A stretch of 64,000 bases of DNA from Planctomycetota bacterium. Its GTDB lineage: Bacteria; Planctomycetota; MHYJ01; WSZJ01; JACPWG01. The first letter of the stretch is position 1; each line of letters opens with the position of its first letter. Positions 44,829-54,405 of this stretch are shown piece by piece. The DNA lies in NCBI GenBank assembly GCA_016197205.1, contig JACPWG010000026.1, forward strand, positions 1-64,000, given 5' to 3'. The translations under genes and the position numbers were made by a program. The notes beneath the pieces are model-generated. The model did no database searches. It was not told the origin of the DNA and saw only the letters and a program-made list of their open reading frames with translations.

Positions 44829-45548
44829 GTGAGGATCGCCGCGTTCGAAACCTCGGGCACGCTCGGCAGCGTCGCCCTCGCCCAGGACGGCGCCCTCGTG
44901 TCGGAACGGGCCTTCGAAAAGGGCCTGGTGCACGGGCGCGAGCTCCTGCCCTCCCTGCGGGACCTTGTGGCCGCCGCCGGCTGGGTCATCGGGGACGTCG
45001 ACCTTTTCGCCGTGAGTTGCGGTCCGGGCTCGTATACGGGCGTCCGGGTCGGCGTGGCGACCGCGAAAGCCCTTGCCTGGGCCCTGGGCAAGGGGATCCT
45101 CGGCGTCCCCAGCCTCGACGCCCTGGCCGAGAACGCCCCCGCGGACGCGGGGGAGCGGGTCTGCCCCGTGGTCGACGCCCGCTGGCAACAGGTCTACGCC
45201 GCCGTGTATCGCCGCAACCCGGCCCGGGACGCGGGCGCCTCCGGGGAGGTCCGTCGATGGCTGCGCGACGGCGAGCTCCTCGCGGTCCGACCCGAGGAGC
45301 TGCTCCCCCGGCTGCCGCCAGGCACTTTTATTTTCGGCGACGGCCTGGACCGGTACGCCGCCCTTTTTGAGCGGCCCGACCTCCGGCGCGGGCCGGAGCC
45401 TCCTCGCCACGCGCGGGCCTCCGCGGTCGCCGCCCTGGCCTGGCTCGACGCACGGGCTGGACGACGCGACGACCCCTTCCGTCTCGTTCCGCTGTATTTG
45501 CGGCCCACCGAGGCCGAGGTGAAATTTGGCTCGAAAGCGAAAAACTGA
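44829..45548 (+). CDS. tsaB: tRNA threonylcarbamoyladenosine biosynthesis protein TsaB
   Basis: GTG 44829 follows GGAGG with correct spacing. The 239-residue protein is TsaB: IAAFETSGTLGSVAL at the start, HGRELLPSLRDLV, and the signature DLFAVSCGPGSYTGVRVGVATAKALAWAL, then VPSLDALAE and a variable C-terminus. TsaB is the scaffold of the TsaBDE complex that makes the t6A37 modification of ANN-decoding tRNAs. It leads an operon: the MEMO-like gene starts 23 nt before its stop codon, and alr follows with a 4-nt overlap. TsaD and TsaE are not in the window. Confidence 0.93.
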   Translation: MRIAAFETSGTLGSVALAQDGALVSERAFEKGLVHGRELLPSLRDLVAAAGWVIGDVDLFAVSCGPGSYTGVRVGVATAKALAWALGKGILGVPSLDALAENAPADAGERVCPVVDARWQQVYAAVYRRNPARDAGASGEVRRWLRDGELLAVRPEELLPRLPPGTFIFGDGLDRYAALFERPDLRRGPEPPRHARASAVAALAWLDARAGRRDDPFRLVPLYLRPTEAEVKFGSKAKN

Positions 45549-46839
45549 GGACCCGGACCCGGGACCCGGCAAGCAGGACCCGCCCGCGCCGCCCTCCAAG
45601 CCGCGCCTCCGCCCCCTCCAGATCCAGGCCTTCCGCGAGGGGGAGGAGATGCTCCTGCTCCTCGAGGACCCGTTCAAGTTCACGCCCCCCGTCTCGATGA
45701 AGGCCAACCCCCTCGTGCTTCTCGTCCTCACCTCGCTCGACGGAGAGCACGACGCGCGCGACATCCAGGCCGGGATCCTCAAGCAGACCGGCCAGATGGT
45801 GCCCGCGGACATCATCCTCGACGTGATCGGGCAACTCGACGAGCACCTCCTCCTCGACTCCCCCACCTTCACGCGCGCCCGCGACCGGATCGTCGCCGAC
45901 TTCCGGGCCGCGCCCACGCGGCCGGCCTGCCACGCCGGCGGGGCCTACGAGAAGGACCCCGAGAAGCTGCGCGCGCAGCTCGACGCGCTCTTCGTGCACA
46001 AGGACGGACCGGGCGCCGTGCGGGACGGGACCCGGCGGGACGACCTCGTCGGCCTCGTCTCCCCCCACATCGACCTCCACCGCGGCGGACCGTGCTACGC
46101 CTGGGCCTACAAGGAGCTGGCGGAGCGCTCCACCGCCGAGCTTTACGTCATCTTCGGGACCTGCCACGCCCCGACCCCCGGCCTTTTCGCCATGACGCGA
46201 AAGGCGTTCGACACGCCCCTCGGCGTCGTGCCGACCGACCAGGAGTTCATCGACCGCGTGGTCGCCCGGTATCCGCGCGCCGACCTCTTCGCAGGGGAGT
46301 TCGCGCACCAGGCGGAGCACTCCATCGAGTTCCAGGCGCTCTTCCTCCAGTACCTCTTCGGCGGCAAACGACCGTTCGCCGCGGTCCCCATCCTCGTGAC
46401 GTCGTTCCACGAATACGTCGCGGACGGGCAAGAGCCGGCGCAGGCGGCCGACGTCGCGGAGTTCGTGACGGCCGTACGTGAGGCGGCGGCCGCGTCGGGC
46501 AAGCGCGTCTGCTACGTGTGCGGGGCCGACCTCGCGCACATGGGCAGCCTTTTCCAGGACCGGATCCAGGTGACCCCCTCGTTCCTCAAGGACCTGGAGA
46601 AGGACGACCTGGCCATGCTCCGCACGGTCGAGGCCTGCGACACCGACGGGTTCTTCCGCTCCATCGCGGACGACAAGGACCGGCGCAAGGTGTGCGGCTT
46701 CCCCCCGCTGTACACGATGATGGCGGTGCTCGGCCAGGCGAAGGGAAAGCTGCTCAGGTACAGCCAATGGGCGGACCTGGGCGAGGTGAATTCGACGGTG
46801 ACGTTCGCTTCGGTTTCCTTTGAGCGACAGCCGGCGTGA
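45526..46839 (+). CDS. amrB: AmmeMemoRadiSam system protein B (MEMO1-like)
   Basis: TTG 45526 follows GAGGTG inside the tsaB gene (23-nt overlap). The 437-residue protein has a MEMO domain from about 130 on: ACHAGGAYEKDP, SPHIDLHRGGPCYAWAY, VIFGTCHAP, DQEFIDRVV, FAHQAEHSIEFQALFLQYLF and CGADLAHMGSLFQD, including the family His and Asp ligands. The first 130 residues form an extra domain with a charged start and a LEDPFKF segment, common in bacterial members. The AmmeMemoRadiSam partners, protein A and the radical SAM enzyme, are not nearby. Its role is unknown; coupling to tsaB and alr is only positional. Confidence 0.88.
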   Translation: MARKRKTEDPDPGPGKQDPPAPPSKPRLRPLQIQAFREGEEMLLLLEDPFKFTPPVSMKANPLVLLVLTSLDGEHDARDIQAGILKQTGQMVPADIILDVIGQLDEHLLLDSPTFTRARDRIVADFRAAPTRPACHAGGAYEKDPEKLRAQLDALFVHKDGPGAVRDGTRRDDLVGLVSPHIDLHRGGPCYAWAYKELAERSTAELYVIFGTCHAPTPGLFAMTRKAFDTPLGVVPTDQEFIDRVVARYPRADLFAGEFAHQAEHSIEFQALFLQYLFGGKRPFAAVPILVTSFHEYVADGQEPAQAADVAEFVTAVREAAAASGKRVCYVCGADLAHMGSLFQDRIQVTPSFLKDLEKDDLAMLRTVEACDTDGFFRSIADDKDRRKVCGFPPLYTMMAVLGQAKGKLLRYSQWADLGEVNSTVTFASVSFERQPA

Positions 46840-47951
46840 AGAAATACCGAGTCTGGGCGGAGGTGGACCTCAAGGCCGTGGAGGAGAACCTCCGCCTGGT
46901 GAAGAACGAGGTCGGGCCGGAGGTGCGGATCCTGGTGGTGGTGAAGGCGGACGCCTATGGGCACGGGGCCGTGCCGGTGGCGAAGACCGCCCTGGAGAGC
47001 GGGGCGTCGATGGTCGGCGTCGGGGACTCGACCGAGGCGCTGGAGCTGCGACACGCGGGGATCCGGCACCCGATCCTCATCCTCGGCGCCCTCATCGAAG
47101 AGGAGCTGGGCTGGGTCGTGAGCTTCGACATCACGCCGACGATCCACGCGGCGGAGATGGTGGGCCTGCTCGAGCAGGAGGCCGCGCGGCAGTCGAAGCG
47201 CCAGCGCGTCCACGTGAAGGTGGACACCGGGATGGGCCGGCTCGGCGCTTCGCCGGCGCGCGCGGCGGAGATCGTGCGGCGCGTGTCAGCGGCCCCGCAC
47301 CTGGAGTTGGAGGGGATCTCCACGCACTTCTCGTCCGTGTGGGGGGCCGACCCGGAGCGGACGGAAAAACAGGTCGGCCGCTTCAACGCTCTCCTTTCGG
47401 AGGTCGAAGGGCAGGGGATCCGAGTGAAGTATCGGCATGCGGCGAACAGCGCGAGCCTATTCAAGAACCCGGCGTCGCGCTTCAACCTGGTGCGCCCCGG
47501 CGGGGTCATCTACGGGATCGACACCTCCAACCTGCGCGGGGCGGGCGTGCCGTTGCGGCCGGCGCTGGCGCTGAAGAGCCAGATCGCGTTCCTGAAGGGC
47601 GTGCCCGCGGGGACGCCGATCGGGTACAATGCCACGCACGTCACCACGCGCAGGACGAGGATCGCGACGATTCCGGTCGGCTACAGCGACGGCTATCCGT
47701 ACAGCCTGGGCAACCGCGGACAGGTGCTCGTGCGCGGGCGGCTCGCGCCGGTGGTGGGCACGATCACGATGGACTACGTGATGGTGGATGTCGGGCAGGT
47801 GCCGGACGTGCGCGCCGGAGATGAGGTCGTGCTGATCGGCCGGCAGGGAGACTCGGAGCTCAGGATCGAAGACCTGGCGCGGGTCGCGGACACGATCCCG
47901 TACGAGATCACGTGCTCGCTGGGGAAGCGGGTGCGGCGGGTGTATCTCTGA
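46836..47951 (+). CDS. alr: Alanine racemase
   Basis: GTG 46836 overlaps the preceding TGA. The 371-residue protein is a complete PLP-dependent alanine racemase: VVKADAYGHG with the PLP lysine Lys37, VHVKVDTGMGRLG, HFSSVWGADPE, RHAANSAS, RPGGVIYG, IPVGYSDGYPYS with the catalytic Tyr, and VGTITMDYVMVDVG. It makes D-alanine for peptidoglycan. A peptidoglycan precursor enzyme would be of interest in a planctomycete-like genome, where cell-wall content was long debated. It is the last gene of the tsaB operon. Confidence 0.95.
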   Translation: MKKYRVWAEVDLKAVEENLRLVKNEVGPEVRILVVVKADAYGHGAVPVAKTALESGASMVGVGDSTEALELRHAGIRHPILILGALIEEELGWVVSFDITPTIHAAEMVGLLEQEAARQSKRQRVHVKVDTGMGRLGASPARAAEIVRRVSAAPHLELEGISTHFSSVWGADPERTEKQVGRFNALLSEVEGQGIRVKYRHAANSASLFKNPASRFNLVRPGGVIYGIDTSNLRGAGVPLRPALALKSQIAFLKGVPAGTPIGYNATHVTTRRTRIATIPVGYSDGYPYSLGNRGQVLVRGRLAPVVGTITMDYVMVDVGQVPDVRAGDEVVLIGRQGDSELRIEDLARVADTIPYEITCSLGKRVRRVYL

Positions 47952-48756
47952 GCGGTGTGGGAGTGCGGGCGACGGCGAGGCGGTTGGACACGGCGAGGCG
48001 GTCGGAACAGATGCGCCCGGACGAATTCTCAATGATCCATGCTCAATTTTCAAACAAGGTCCCGTAAGAAAATCACTTGCTCGTTTGACCCGCAGGGGGG
48101 GCGACAAGAATTCTCAATGCTCAATTTTCAAGACTCAGAGAAGGCTCAAGGTTCAATTCTCAATGACCACCACGGAGCGTAGCCCGGGCACGGAATCGCG
48201 GACTCTGAGCCTGTAACTTTGAGCCTTGCCTGAAAATTGAGCCTTGAGCCATGAGCCTTCTCCTGCAACGACCCGAACAAAGGCTAAACGAGACCGAGGA
48301 CGGCAAGTGGCTAGATCATGGCTCCGCGTCCCAACTAGCCGCGGGCGAAATTTGAAATTTGAAATTTTGCAATTTGAAATTCGGACCGGTCGTGTGGGTC
48401 GAATGCGGGACTTTTACACAGAGACGCGGAGACGCAGAGGCAGGGCGCCGAGTCCACCCTCCTCTACCGGCGATAATCGCTGGCAACGCACTGAGAGATC
48501 GATTTTAGCTTCATTTCGGCTTGTTGTTTTCCTGAGGAGCTCCCCGGTCTCCGAGCGGCATGAGTTGTTTCTTTACGGGCCCCAAGGCTCAAGCATCAAG
48601 GCTCATCGCCGGTCCGGGCGAAGGCGAGCTGTGCGGCGGGCGAGCCGACTCTGGGCATCGAAACCTTGAGACTTGGACCTTGAGCATTGAGACTTGAAAA
48701 TTCGTCCTCGGGCTGGACCTCGAACCACGACAGAGGTTCGCGCCCGACCTCCCCGC
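47952..48756. other. 805-bp low-complexity repeat region
   Basis: No gene is supported. From about 48028 to 48260 the sequence is a run of degenerate units such as CAATTTTCAA, CTCAATGCTCAA and TGAGCCTTGAG, with complementary forms near 48650-48700 (CTTGAGCATTGAG), so long hairpins are possible. A TTTGAAATTTGAAATTTTGC run lies at 48352-48375, and an ACACAGAGACGCGGAGACG stretch at 48418-48436. The region is AT-rich and looks like accumulated repeat debris. Confidence 0.5.
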
Positions 48757-49698
48757 TCAGCGGTCTTCGCCTGTGGCGGCGTCCTCGCCGGTCTGGTACT
48801 GCACGGAGAGGTTGATGGTGCCTTCGGTCTGGACGGTGGCGACCGACTCGCCGCGGGCCCCGATCTCCGCGCCGGTGGCCTTCAGCTTGCCGCCGAGCCG
48901 GAAGGAACGGGGCTTGCCGGTGGAAGTGACGAATTCGAGCTGGCCGGCGAGATTCGCCTCGAGTTCGTACCCGCCGCCGGCCGCCTGCCCGCCGGAGCGA
49001 CCCGAGAGGGTGAGGACGACCGTGACGATGGCCGCGCGTCGCGCTCCGTCGCCTTCCAGCCGTTCCAGCGTGCACCGAACCGTGCCTTCCTTGGGGGTGA
49101 CCACGTAGTCTCCGACCAGAAAGCGCGCCGCTTCGCCGCCCTCGGGGCTCCAGCTTTCGCCGACCTTCACGGGGGTGGGCGGCAGGAGCTGCTCGTACGA
49201 CTCTTCGAAGCTCATCTCGTTCATGCGGGCCTCGGGGTAGGCCGCGTCATTCAGGCACTCGCGATGCAGTCCGCCCTCCGCCCGCTCGAACCGGAACACC
49301 TTGCCCTCGAGGGGCAGCGTCTCGGACTGGAGCTGGACCTGGCCGGAGCGGGCCCGCGTCTCGCGCGCGAGGATGTAGTTGAGCTTGAGCCGGGTCGCCG
49401 TGCCGTCGGCGGCCGTTTCCACTTCGCGGACATAACGATGGTTGCGGCTCGTCACCAGGCTCTGGCGGCTTTTCTTTCCCTCGGCGTCCGCCACTTCGAG
49501 ATCGAGGCCGACGCGACGCTCGCTGGTGACCGTCCATTTCTCACCGTTCTCCACTCGCGTCCGAAGCACAAATGCGCCTTCCGCGGGGGCGTCGGCGGGG
49601 GGAGCGGAGGGTGGATCTCCGAGGGCGGAGAGGAGGGGGAGGAGTCCGGCGAGGAGGGCGACGAGGAACGCCGGCTGACGAAGGAAGCGGTTCGTCAT
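48757..49698 (-). CDS. Exported protein of unknown function
   Basis: ATG 49698 follows GGAGGCG. The 313-residue protein has a signal peptide (NRFLRQPAFLVALLAGLLPLLSA) and a Pro/Ala linker, then a beta-rich body made of long amphipathic strands: VENGEKWTVTSERRVGLDLEV, ATRLKLNYILARETRA, YEQLLPPTPVKVGESWSPEG. A conserved-looking segment has VGDYVVTPKEGTVRCTLERL. The pattern fits a family of exported proteins common in Planctomycetota, built of repeated beta sheets, with no known activity. It is divergent from the large membrane protein; the 170-bp gap must carry both promoters. Confidence 0.65.
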   Translation of the reverse strand: MTNRFLRQPAFLVALLAGLLPLLSALGDPPSAPPADAPAEGAFVLRTRVENGEKWTVTSERRVGLDLEVADAEGKKSRQSLVTSRNHRYVREVETAADGTATRLKLNYILARETRARSGQVQLQSETLPLEGKVFRFERAEGGLHRECLNDAAYPEARMNEMSFEESYEQLLPPTPVKVGESWSPEGGEAARFLVGDYVVTPKEGTVRCTLERLEGDGARRAAIVTVVLTLSGRSGGQAAGGGYELEANLAGQLEFVTSTGKPRSFRLGGKLKATGAEIGARGESVATVQTEGTINLSVQYQTGEDAATGEDR

Positions 49699-49868
49699 GC
49701 TGGCGCCTCCAGGGGGACGTGGGAACCGAGGTGCGCGCGGCGCAAGGAAGAAAAGCGTCGGCCGGGGGGCGACGGGGGCGCGGAGGAGGTCGCGAATTCC
49801 GAAATCGAAGGGGCACCGACCCGCGCGGGCGCGATCCTGCCACAGCCGCACGAGGTTGTCAAATAAAA

Positions 49869-52800
49869 ATGAACATCGAGTGCCAGGTCTGCGGTGGGCA
49901 AACCGCACCGGTGGCGGAACGCTGCGGCCGATGCGGGGCCCGCCGGCTCCCCGAGGGGCATCGGCGGCTGGAACTCCTGAAATTCCTGCTGGCGGAGGTC
50001 GTCCGCTGGCGGGAACAGGGGACGTGCGAGGGCGTCTGGAGCGAACGCGTGCTCGCGCCCTACAAGGCGGAATACGACGCGATCGTCGAAGGGCTGCTGG
50101 CCGGCGAAGGAGCGGGGGCTCGTCCTCGTCCGGGCCCGGGAGCGATCGAGGGAGGCGCCGGGCTCACGGCGGAGGACTTCGTGCGCCGCGCCGCGCGAGA
50201 CCTGCGGCGACGCTGGGAGGCATTGGGCGGGGCGCCCGGCGCCGGGAAGGGCGAGGCCGGGACGCCGCGGCCGGAGGAGGACTACTTCCGGAGGCTGATC
50301 GAGGCGAAGGAGCGGCGGCTGGGCCCGTCGGCCACGGACCGCGACAAGAGCATTGCCGCGGGCGCGGGCGCGAGTGTGGGTGTGGGTGTGGCGGCCGCCG
50401 CGGACGACATCCCGGTCGCGGAACTGGTGACAGGGTCGTCCGCCTCCACGATCGCCGACGACGCCCCCGGGTCGGGCGTCGCGGCGGACGTCGTCCCCCA
50501 GGGTCCGGTCGCCGCCGCCCCGCGGGCCGGGGTCGCCGCGGACGGGGTGGAGGCGACCGGCGTTGCGCCCGACTCGGCGGGCATCCGCCCACCGGGCGAG
50601 CCGCGCGCACCCCAACCCCGAGCTCCCGGCCGCGCGCCCGCTCCGGCCCATCCCCCGCCGAGGGTTCCGACGGCCGCCGACGCCGTGCAACGCGAGGCCG
50701 ACGCCGAGCGAAAGCTGCGCTGGATCCTCAACCTGGGCATCTACATCTTCGCGGTAGCAGCGACCGTCCACGTCTACAACCAATGGCAGGAATGGACCGC
50801 CGGCCAGAAGATGGGCAGCCTCGTCTTTGCCACGCTCGTGCTCTGCGTGGGCGGCGCGTTTCTCAAAAGGACGAGTCTGCTCCGCACCACAGGGTCGGGG
50901 ATCTTCATCCTCGGCACTCTTTTTTTCCCAATCGACCTCTTCGGCGCGGTCCGCTTTGGGCTCATCCCACCCGCCCAGGCGGACGCGACGGGCTTGCTGG
51001 GCGGCCTCGTGTGCGCGGCGGCCTACGGCACGCTGGCCCGGCTCGGCAAAGAGTCCTTCTTCGCCCACCTCGCCGGCCTGGCGGGGCTCGGGGCATGGCT
51101 GTTCGGGCTACGCTGCTTCGGCGCACCCGCCGGGCATCTGCCGGCGTTCCTGCCGCTCCTCGCGCTGGCCTACCACGCCGTCCCCGTTCGCCTGAGGGAG
51201 AGGTCGGGGGGCGGCGAGGAAGTGGAGCGCCTGCTCGTCCAGCCGTTACGCTGGATCAGCCTCGCGGCCTGGCTCCTGGCCTTCCCCGCGCTCTTTGTCG
51301 CGGTGCTCGCGGAGTGGCTGCCCTTCGACTCGGCCTTCGGCGTGCTCGCGTTCGGCCTCCTGGGCTGCGCCGCCTACGCCCTCGAATTCGCGTGGGCGGA
51401 ACGCGCGCCCCTCGCGCTCTGGCCGGCGGCGCTCACGAAGGCCGTCCTCGCCTTCCTGGCCCTTTCCCATGCGGACGTGCCCGTGCACGAGTGGGGGCTG
51501 TGGCTGATGCCGCTCGGGACCGCCTTCTGGGCGGGCGCGGCGGTCGCCACGCGCCGCCTGGAGGCGAGCTACCTTCAACCGTACTTCGTCACAGGGGCCC
51601 TTGTGTCCGTCGTTGCACTTTTCTTTTCGGCGGAGGGCTACGGCGAACACTTCGACGCCGCGCTGTTGCCGCCGCTCATGGGCACGCTCGCCTGGCCGAC
51701 GGCGGCGTTCCTCGCGCTCGCCGCACTGGGACGCAGCGAGGCGCCGGCCTACCCTGGCCTCATCGGCGTCGTGCTCGAGTACGTCCTCCTCCTCGTGCTC
51801 CAGGGCCCGCCGGTGGAGCACTTCCCGGCCTGGCTCGCCGTGGGGCAGATCGGCCTGACCTTCGCCTGGCTGGGCTTCCGGCGAACGGGCTGGACCTTCC
51901 TGGAAAGGCCCGGGCTCGCGACGGTCCACTTGCTGGGGATCGCGTCCGCCTGCACGCTCCTCGCCCGTGTGACCGACGTCTACGAAGCCCACCCTGGCGC
52001 GGGCGTGGCCGGGTCGGCGCTCCTCGCCGGCTCCTACTGGATCTGGACCGGCCTGCTGAAGTCGGAAGGGGTCGCCTGCCTCGCCGCGCTCCCCTCCGCC
52101 GCCGCGTACGTCTTCGCCCTCCGCTGGGCGGGCGTGGAATGGCAACATTTCATGCTCTGGTTCGACGCGGCCGCGCTGGTCCTCCTCGGCGTCCGCGCAC
52201 GTGGACCCGCGTTCTTCGGGCTCCCCTCGATGATGACCGGCCACCTGCTCGTGGCGGCCGGGATCGTCCTCGCCCTGTACGACCTGGGGGAGGCGGCGGG
52301 CAGCCAGGCCGCCGTGGCCACGGAGTCAGGGCGCGCCGCGCTTTCCGGGCTCCTCGCCGCCGCCTTCTACGCCTTGCAGTCGCTCCGCGGGGAGCGGCGA
52401 CCGGCCGAGGTCGCCGCGCTCGCCGTCCTGGCCTGCGCCTGGCCGCTCGCGCTCCGCGCGATCGGGGCCGACGTGGACACGATCCGCCCCTGCGTCATGC
52501 TCCTCGCGGCCGGCTACTGCGGGCTGTCCTTCGTCGCGCGTTCCCTGCCCGGACAGCCGTTCGTCGAAGCCTCCATGGGCGTGGGGATGCTCCTCGTGTA
52601 CCTCGACCTCGGGCTGACGCTGTTCGATTTCGGCTGCTATGGAAAGCCTCGTCTCTATTGCCCGATCCTGACCTGCGGGCTCGCGGCCGCGCTGCTCACC
52701 GGCCTCTGTTTCGTGAAGCGACCGACAACCTGGCCGGGAGGCGGCGCCCTCGCCCTCAGCGGCGCGCTCCTCCTTCTCGTGACCTACCTGCTGACGCTCG

Positions 52801-53918
52801 AGCGGTTCTCGACCGGGAGCATCTACGGCGGCATCGCGGTCTTCGCGATGTCTCCGGCCCTCGCAGGCGCGGGCTGGGCGATGCGGCGACGGGGAATGGA
52901 GGCGGAGTGGCGGCCGTTTGTGGGCGTGGCCGTGCTCACAAGCTACCTGGCGCTCTTCCTGTCGCTCCCGCACGAGTGGGTGCGGATGATCGTCTGCTTC
53001 GCGTGCTCGGCGTTCTACGGAGCCATCGCGCTCTTGTTCGAGTGGCGCGCCTTCTCGTTCTTCGCTTCGCTCTCGGTCGTCGGCGGGTACTTCTCGATCC
53101 TGCAGGGGCTCCACGTCGACCCGCGGCTGTACCCTCCGTGGCTGGTCACGCTCGCGCTCGGGAAGGTGGTGACCGGGTCGATCCTGGAGGCGCAGGGCGG
53201 GGAGGACACGCGGCAGCGGCCGATGGTCGCGGTCGGGCTGGGGATGTCCTTTCTCGCGCTCGGCGCGCTCGTCATCAACGTGCGCAGTTACGTGGGGCAG
53301 GACGTGTGGGTGGGGATCGGCGTGGCGCTGCTCTGTTCGGCGGTGTACGTGGCCGCGTGGCTCTTCCAGAAGAAGGCGCTCTTCCTCTACCTGTCGTGCA
53401 TGAGCCTGGTCGGCGCGTACTACATCTACGCGTTCCACAAGGAGTGGACGGCGTGGGAGGCCTACACCCTGCCGATCGCGGCCCTGATCCTGGTCTGGGG
53501 GCACCTGGTGGCCCGAGGGAAGTGGGGGCCGGAAGACGCGCGGAGCCTGGAGGGCTTTGGCATCGCTGCGCTGGTCGGGCCGTCGATCCTGCAGTCGCTC
53601 GACGCCTCAAAAAAAGAACACACGCTGGCGGCGGTCCTGCTCGGCCTCGGCGCGGTCTTCGTCGGCATGCCGCTCAAGAAGCGCGCCTACGTGTACGGCG
53701 GGACGGTGGGGTTCGCGCTCGCGGTCCTGATCCGCGCGGTGCACGTCCTGATCGACGCGCGCCTGTCCACGACCGCGTACGGCATGCTCATCGGCGCGGG
53801 GATCTTCGCGCTCGCCGCGCTCCTGGAGATCGCGCGCCGCCGCCGCGAGCAGGCGATCGCCCGCGGCGAAGGGGGCGTCCGCGCGGTGCTGGACCGGTGG
53901 TTCGAGGGATGGGAGTAG
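49869..53918 (+). CDS. Very large polytopic membrane protein with N-terminal zinc ribbon
   Basis: The 1349-residue protein starts with a zinc ribbon (C5, C8, C19, C22) and a soluble helical region (about 25-150), then an Ala/Gly/Pro-rich linker (about 160-280). After residue 285 it is almost entirely membrane: some 30 or more hydrophobic helices of even length, separated by short loops with few charges. It resembles DUF2157/DUF2339-type proteins in style but is longer than any I know. No transporter or enzyme signature is visible. ATG 49869 has GAGG too far upstream to be sure of the start. A kinase in this window also carries a zinc ribbon of the same kind, so this may be a shared targeting module. 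Confidence 0.7.
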   Translation: MNIECQVCGGQTAPVAERCGRCGARRLPEGHRRLELLKFLLAEVVRWREQGTCEGVWSERVLAPYKAEYDAIVEGLLAGEGAGARPRPGPGAIEGGAGLTAEDFVRRAARDLRRRWEALGGAPGAGKGEAGTPRPEEDYFRRLIEAKERRLGPSATDRDKSIAAGAGASVGVGVAAAADDIPVAELVTGSSASTIADDAPGSGVAADVVPQGPVAAAPRAGVAADGVEATGVAPDSAGIRPPGEPRAPQPRAPGRAPAPAHPPPRVPTAADAVQREADAERKLRWILNLGIYIFAVAATVHVYNQWQEWTAGQKMGSLVFATLVLCVGGAFLKRTSLLRTTGSGIFILGTLFFPIDLFGAVRFGLIPPAQADATGLLGGLVCAAAYGTLARLGKESFFAHLAGLAGLGAWLFGLRCFGAPAGHLPAFLPLLALAYHAVPVRLRERSGGGEEVERLLVQPLRWISLAAWLLAFPALFVAVLAEWLPFDSAFGVLAFGLLGCAAYALEFAWAERAPLALWPAALTKAVLAFLALSHADVPVHEWGLWLMPLGTAFWAGAAVATRRLEASYLQPYFVTGALVSVVALFFSAEGYGEHFDAALLPPLMGTLAWPTAAFLALAALGRSEAPAYPGLIGVVLEYVLLLVLQGPPVEHFPAWLAVGQIGLTFAWLGFRRTGWTFLERPGLATVHLLGIASACTLLARVTDVYEAHPGAGVAGSALLAGSYWIWTGLLKSEGVACLAALPSAAAYVFALRWAGVEWQHFMLWFDAAALVLLGVRARGPAFFGLPSMMTGHLLVAAGIVLALYDLGEAAGSQAAVATESGRAALSGLLAAAFYALQSLRGERRPAEVAALAVLACAWPLALRAIGADVDTIRPCVMLLAAGYCGLSFVARSLPGQPFVEASMGVGMLLVYLDLGLTLFDFGCYGKPRLYCPILTCGLAAALLTGLCFVKRPTTWPGGGALALSGALLLLVTYLLTLERFSTGSIYGGIAVFAMSPALAGAGWAMRRRGMEAEWRPFVGVAVLTSYLALFLSLPHEWVRMIVCFACSAFYGAIALLFEWRAFSFFASLSVVGGYFSILQGLHVDPRLYPPWLVTLALGKVVTGSILEAQGGEDTRQRPMVAVGLGMSFLALGALVINVRSYVGQDVWVGIGVALLCSAVYVAAWLFQKKALFLYLSCMSLVGAYYIYAFHKEWTAWEAYTLPIAALILVWGHLVARGKWGPEDARSLEGFGIAALVGPSILQSLDASKKEHTLAAVLLGLGAVFVGMPLKKRAYVYGGTVGFALAVLIRAVHVLIDARLSTTAYGMLIGAGIFALAALLEIARRRREQAIARGEGGVRAVLDRWFEGWE

Positions 53919-54405
53919 AGGCACGCGGACCAATAAGGGTTGCGAGCAAGTCGCCGCGGCCCCGTCGTAGCCATGAAGCACCCAGTTCGCGTAGGGCGCC
54001 GGCAATGAAGGACGGTGGCAACTCCTGCCGCAAGCTCTGCCGGATGCCGAACCGTGCGTTGGGCAGGTGGATCCCGTATTCAAATTCGATTTCAAATGGG
54101 TGTGGCTACTTTTCGACGACAGCGCCCAGACCGCCTGAAGGCGGTACTACGAACAGTAGGTTCCGAGAGCAGCACCCACTGTTTGTAGTACCCCCTTCAG
54201 GGGGCCTACGAAAAGTAGCCACACCCATTTCAAATTGCAAAAGATCGCACGGACCAAGCCCCTTGCCATCGCAGGCCCGGATTCGCGCTGCCTTCAGCTT
54301 CAAGACAGCAAGATTTGCTCCCCTGATCTCTTGCCGGCTCTCCATCGGCGCAATTCGCGGTTTCGTCAGTCCCGGCCCCCGCAACGAGCGCACACGCCCC
54401 TCGGT
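53919..54405. other. Intergenic region with a MITE
   Basis: No gene is supported. The 131-bp element at 54097-54227 with its 7-bp target duplication is the only clear structure. Confidence 0.5.
54097..54227. mobile_element. 131-bp MITE with perfect 19-bp terminal inverted repeats and 7-bp target duplication
   Basis: TGGGTGTGGCTACTTTTCG (54097-54115) and its exact complement (54209-54227) bound the element. TTTCAAA lies directly outside both ends (54090-54096 and 54228-54234), a clean 7-bp duplication. The inner arms CCGCCTGAAGGCGG and CCCCCTTCAGGGGG with ACTACGAACAGT and ACTGTTTGTAGT make most of it self-complementary. It has no coding capacity. Perfect ends suggest recent movement by a transposase elsewhere. 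Confidence 0.85.
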
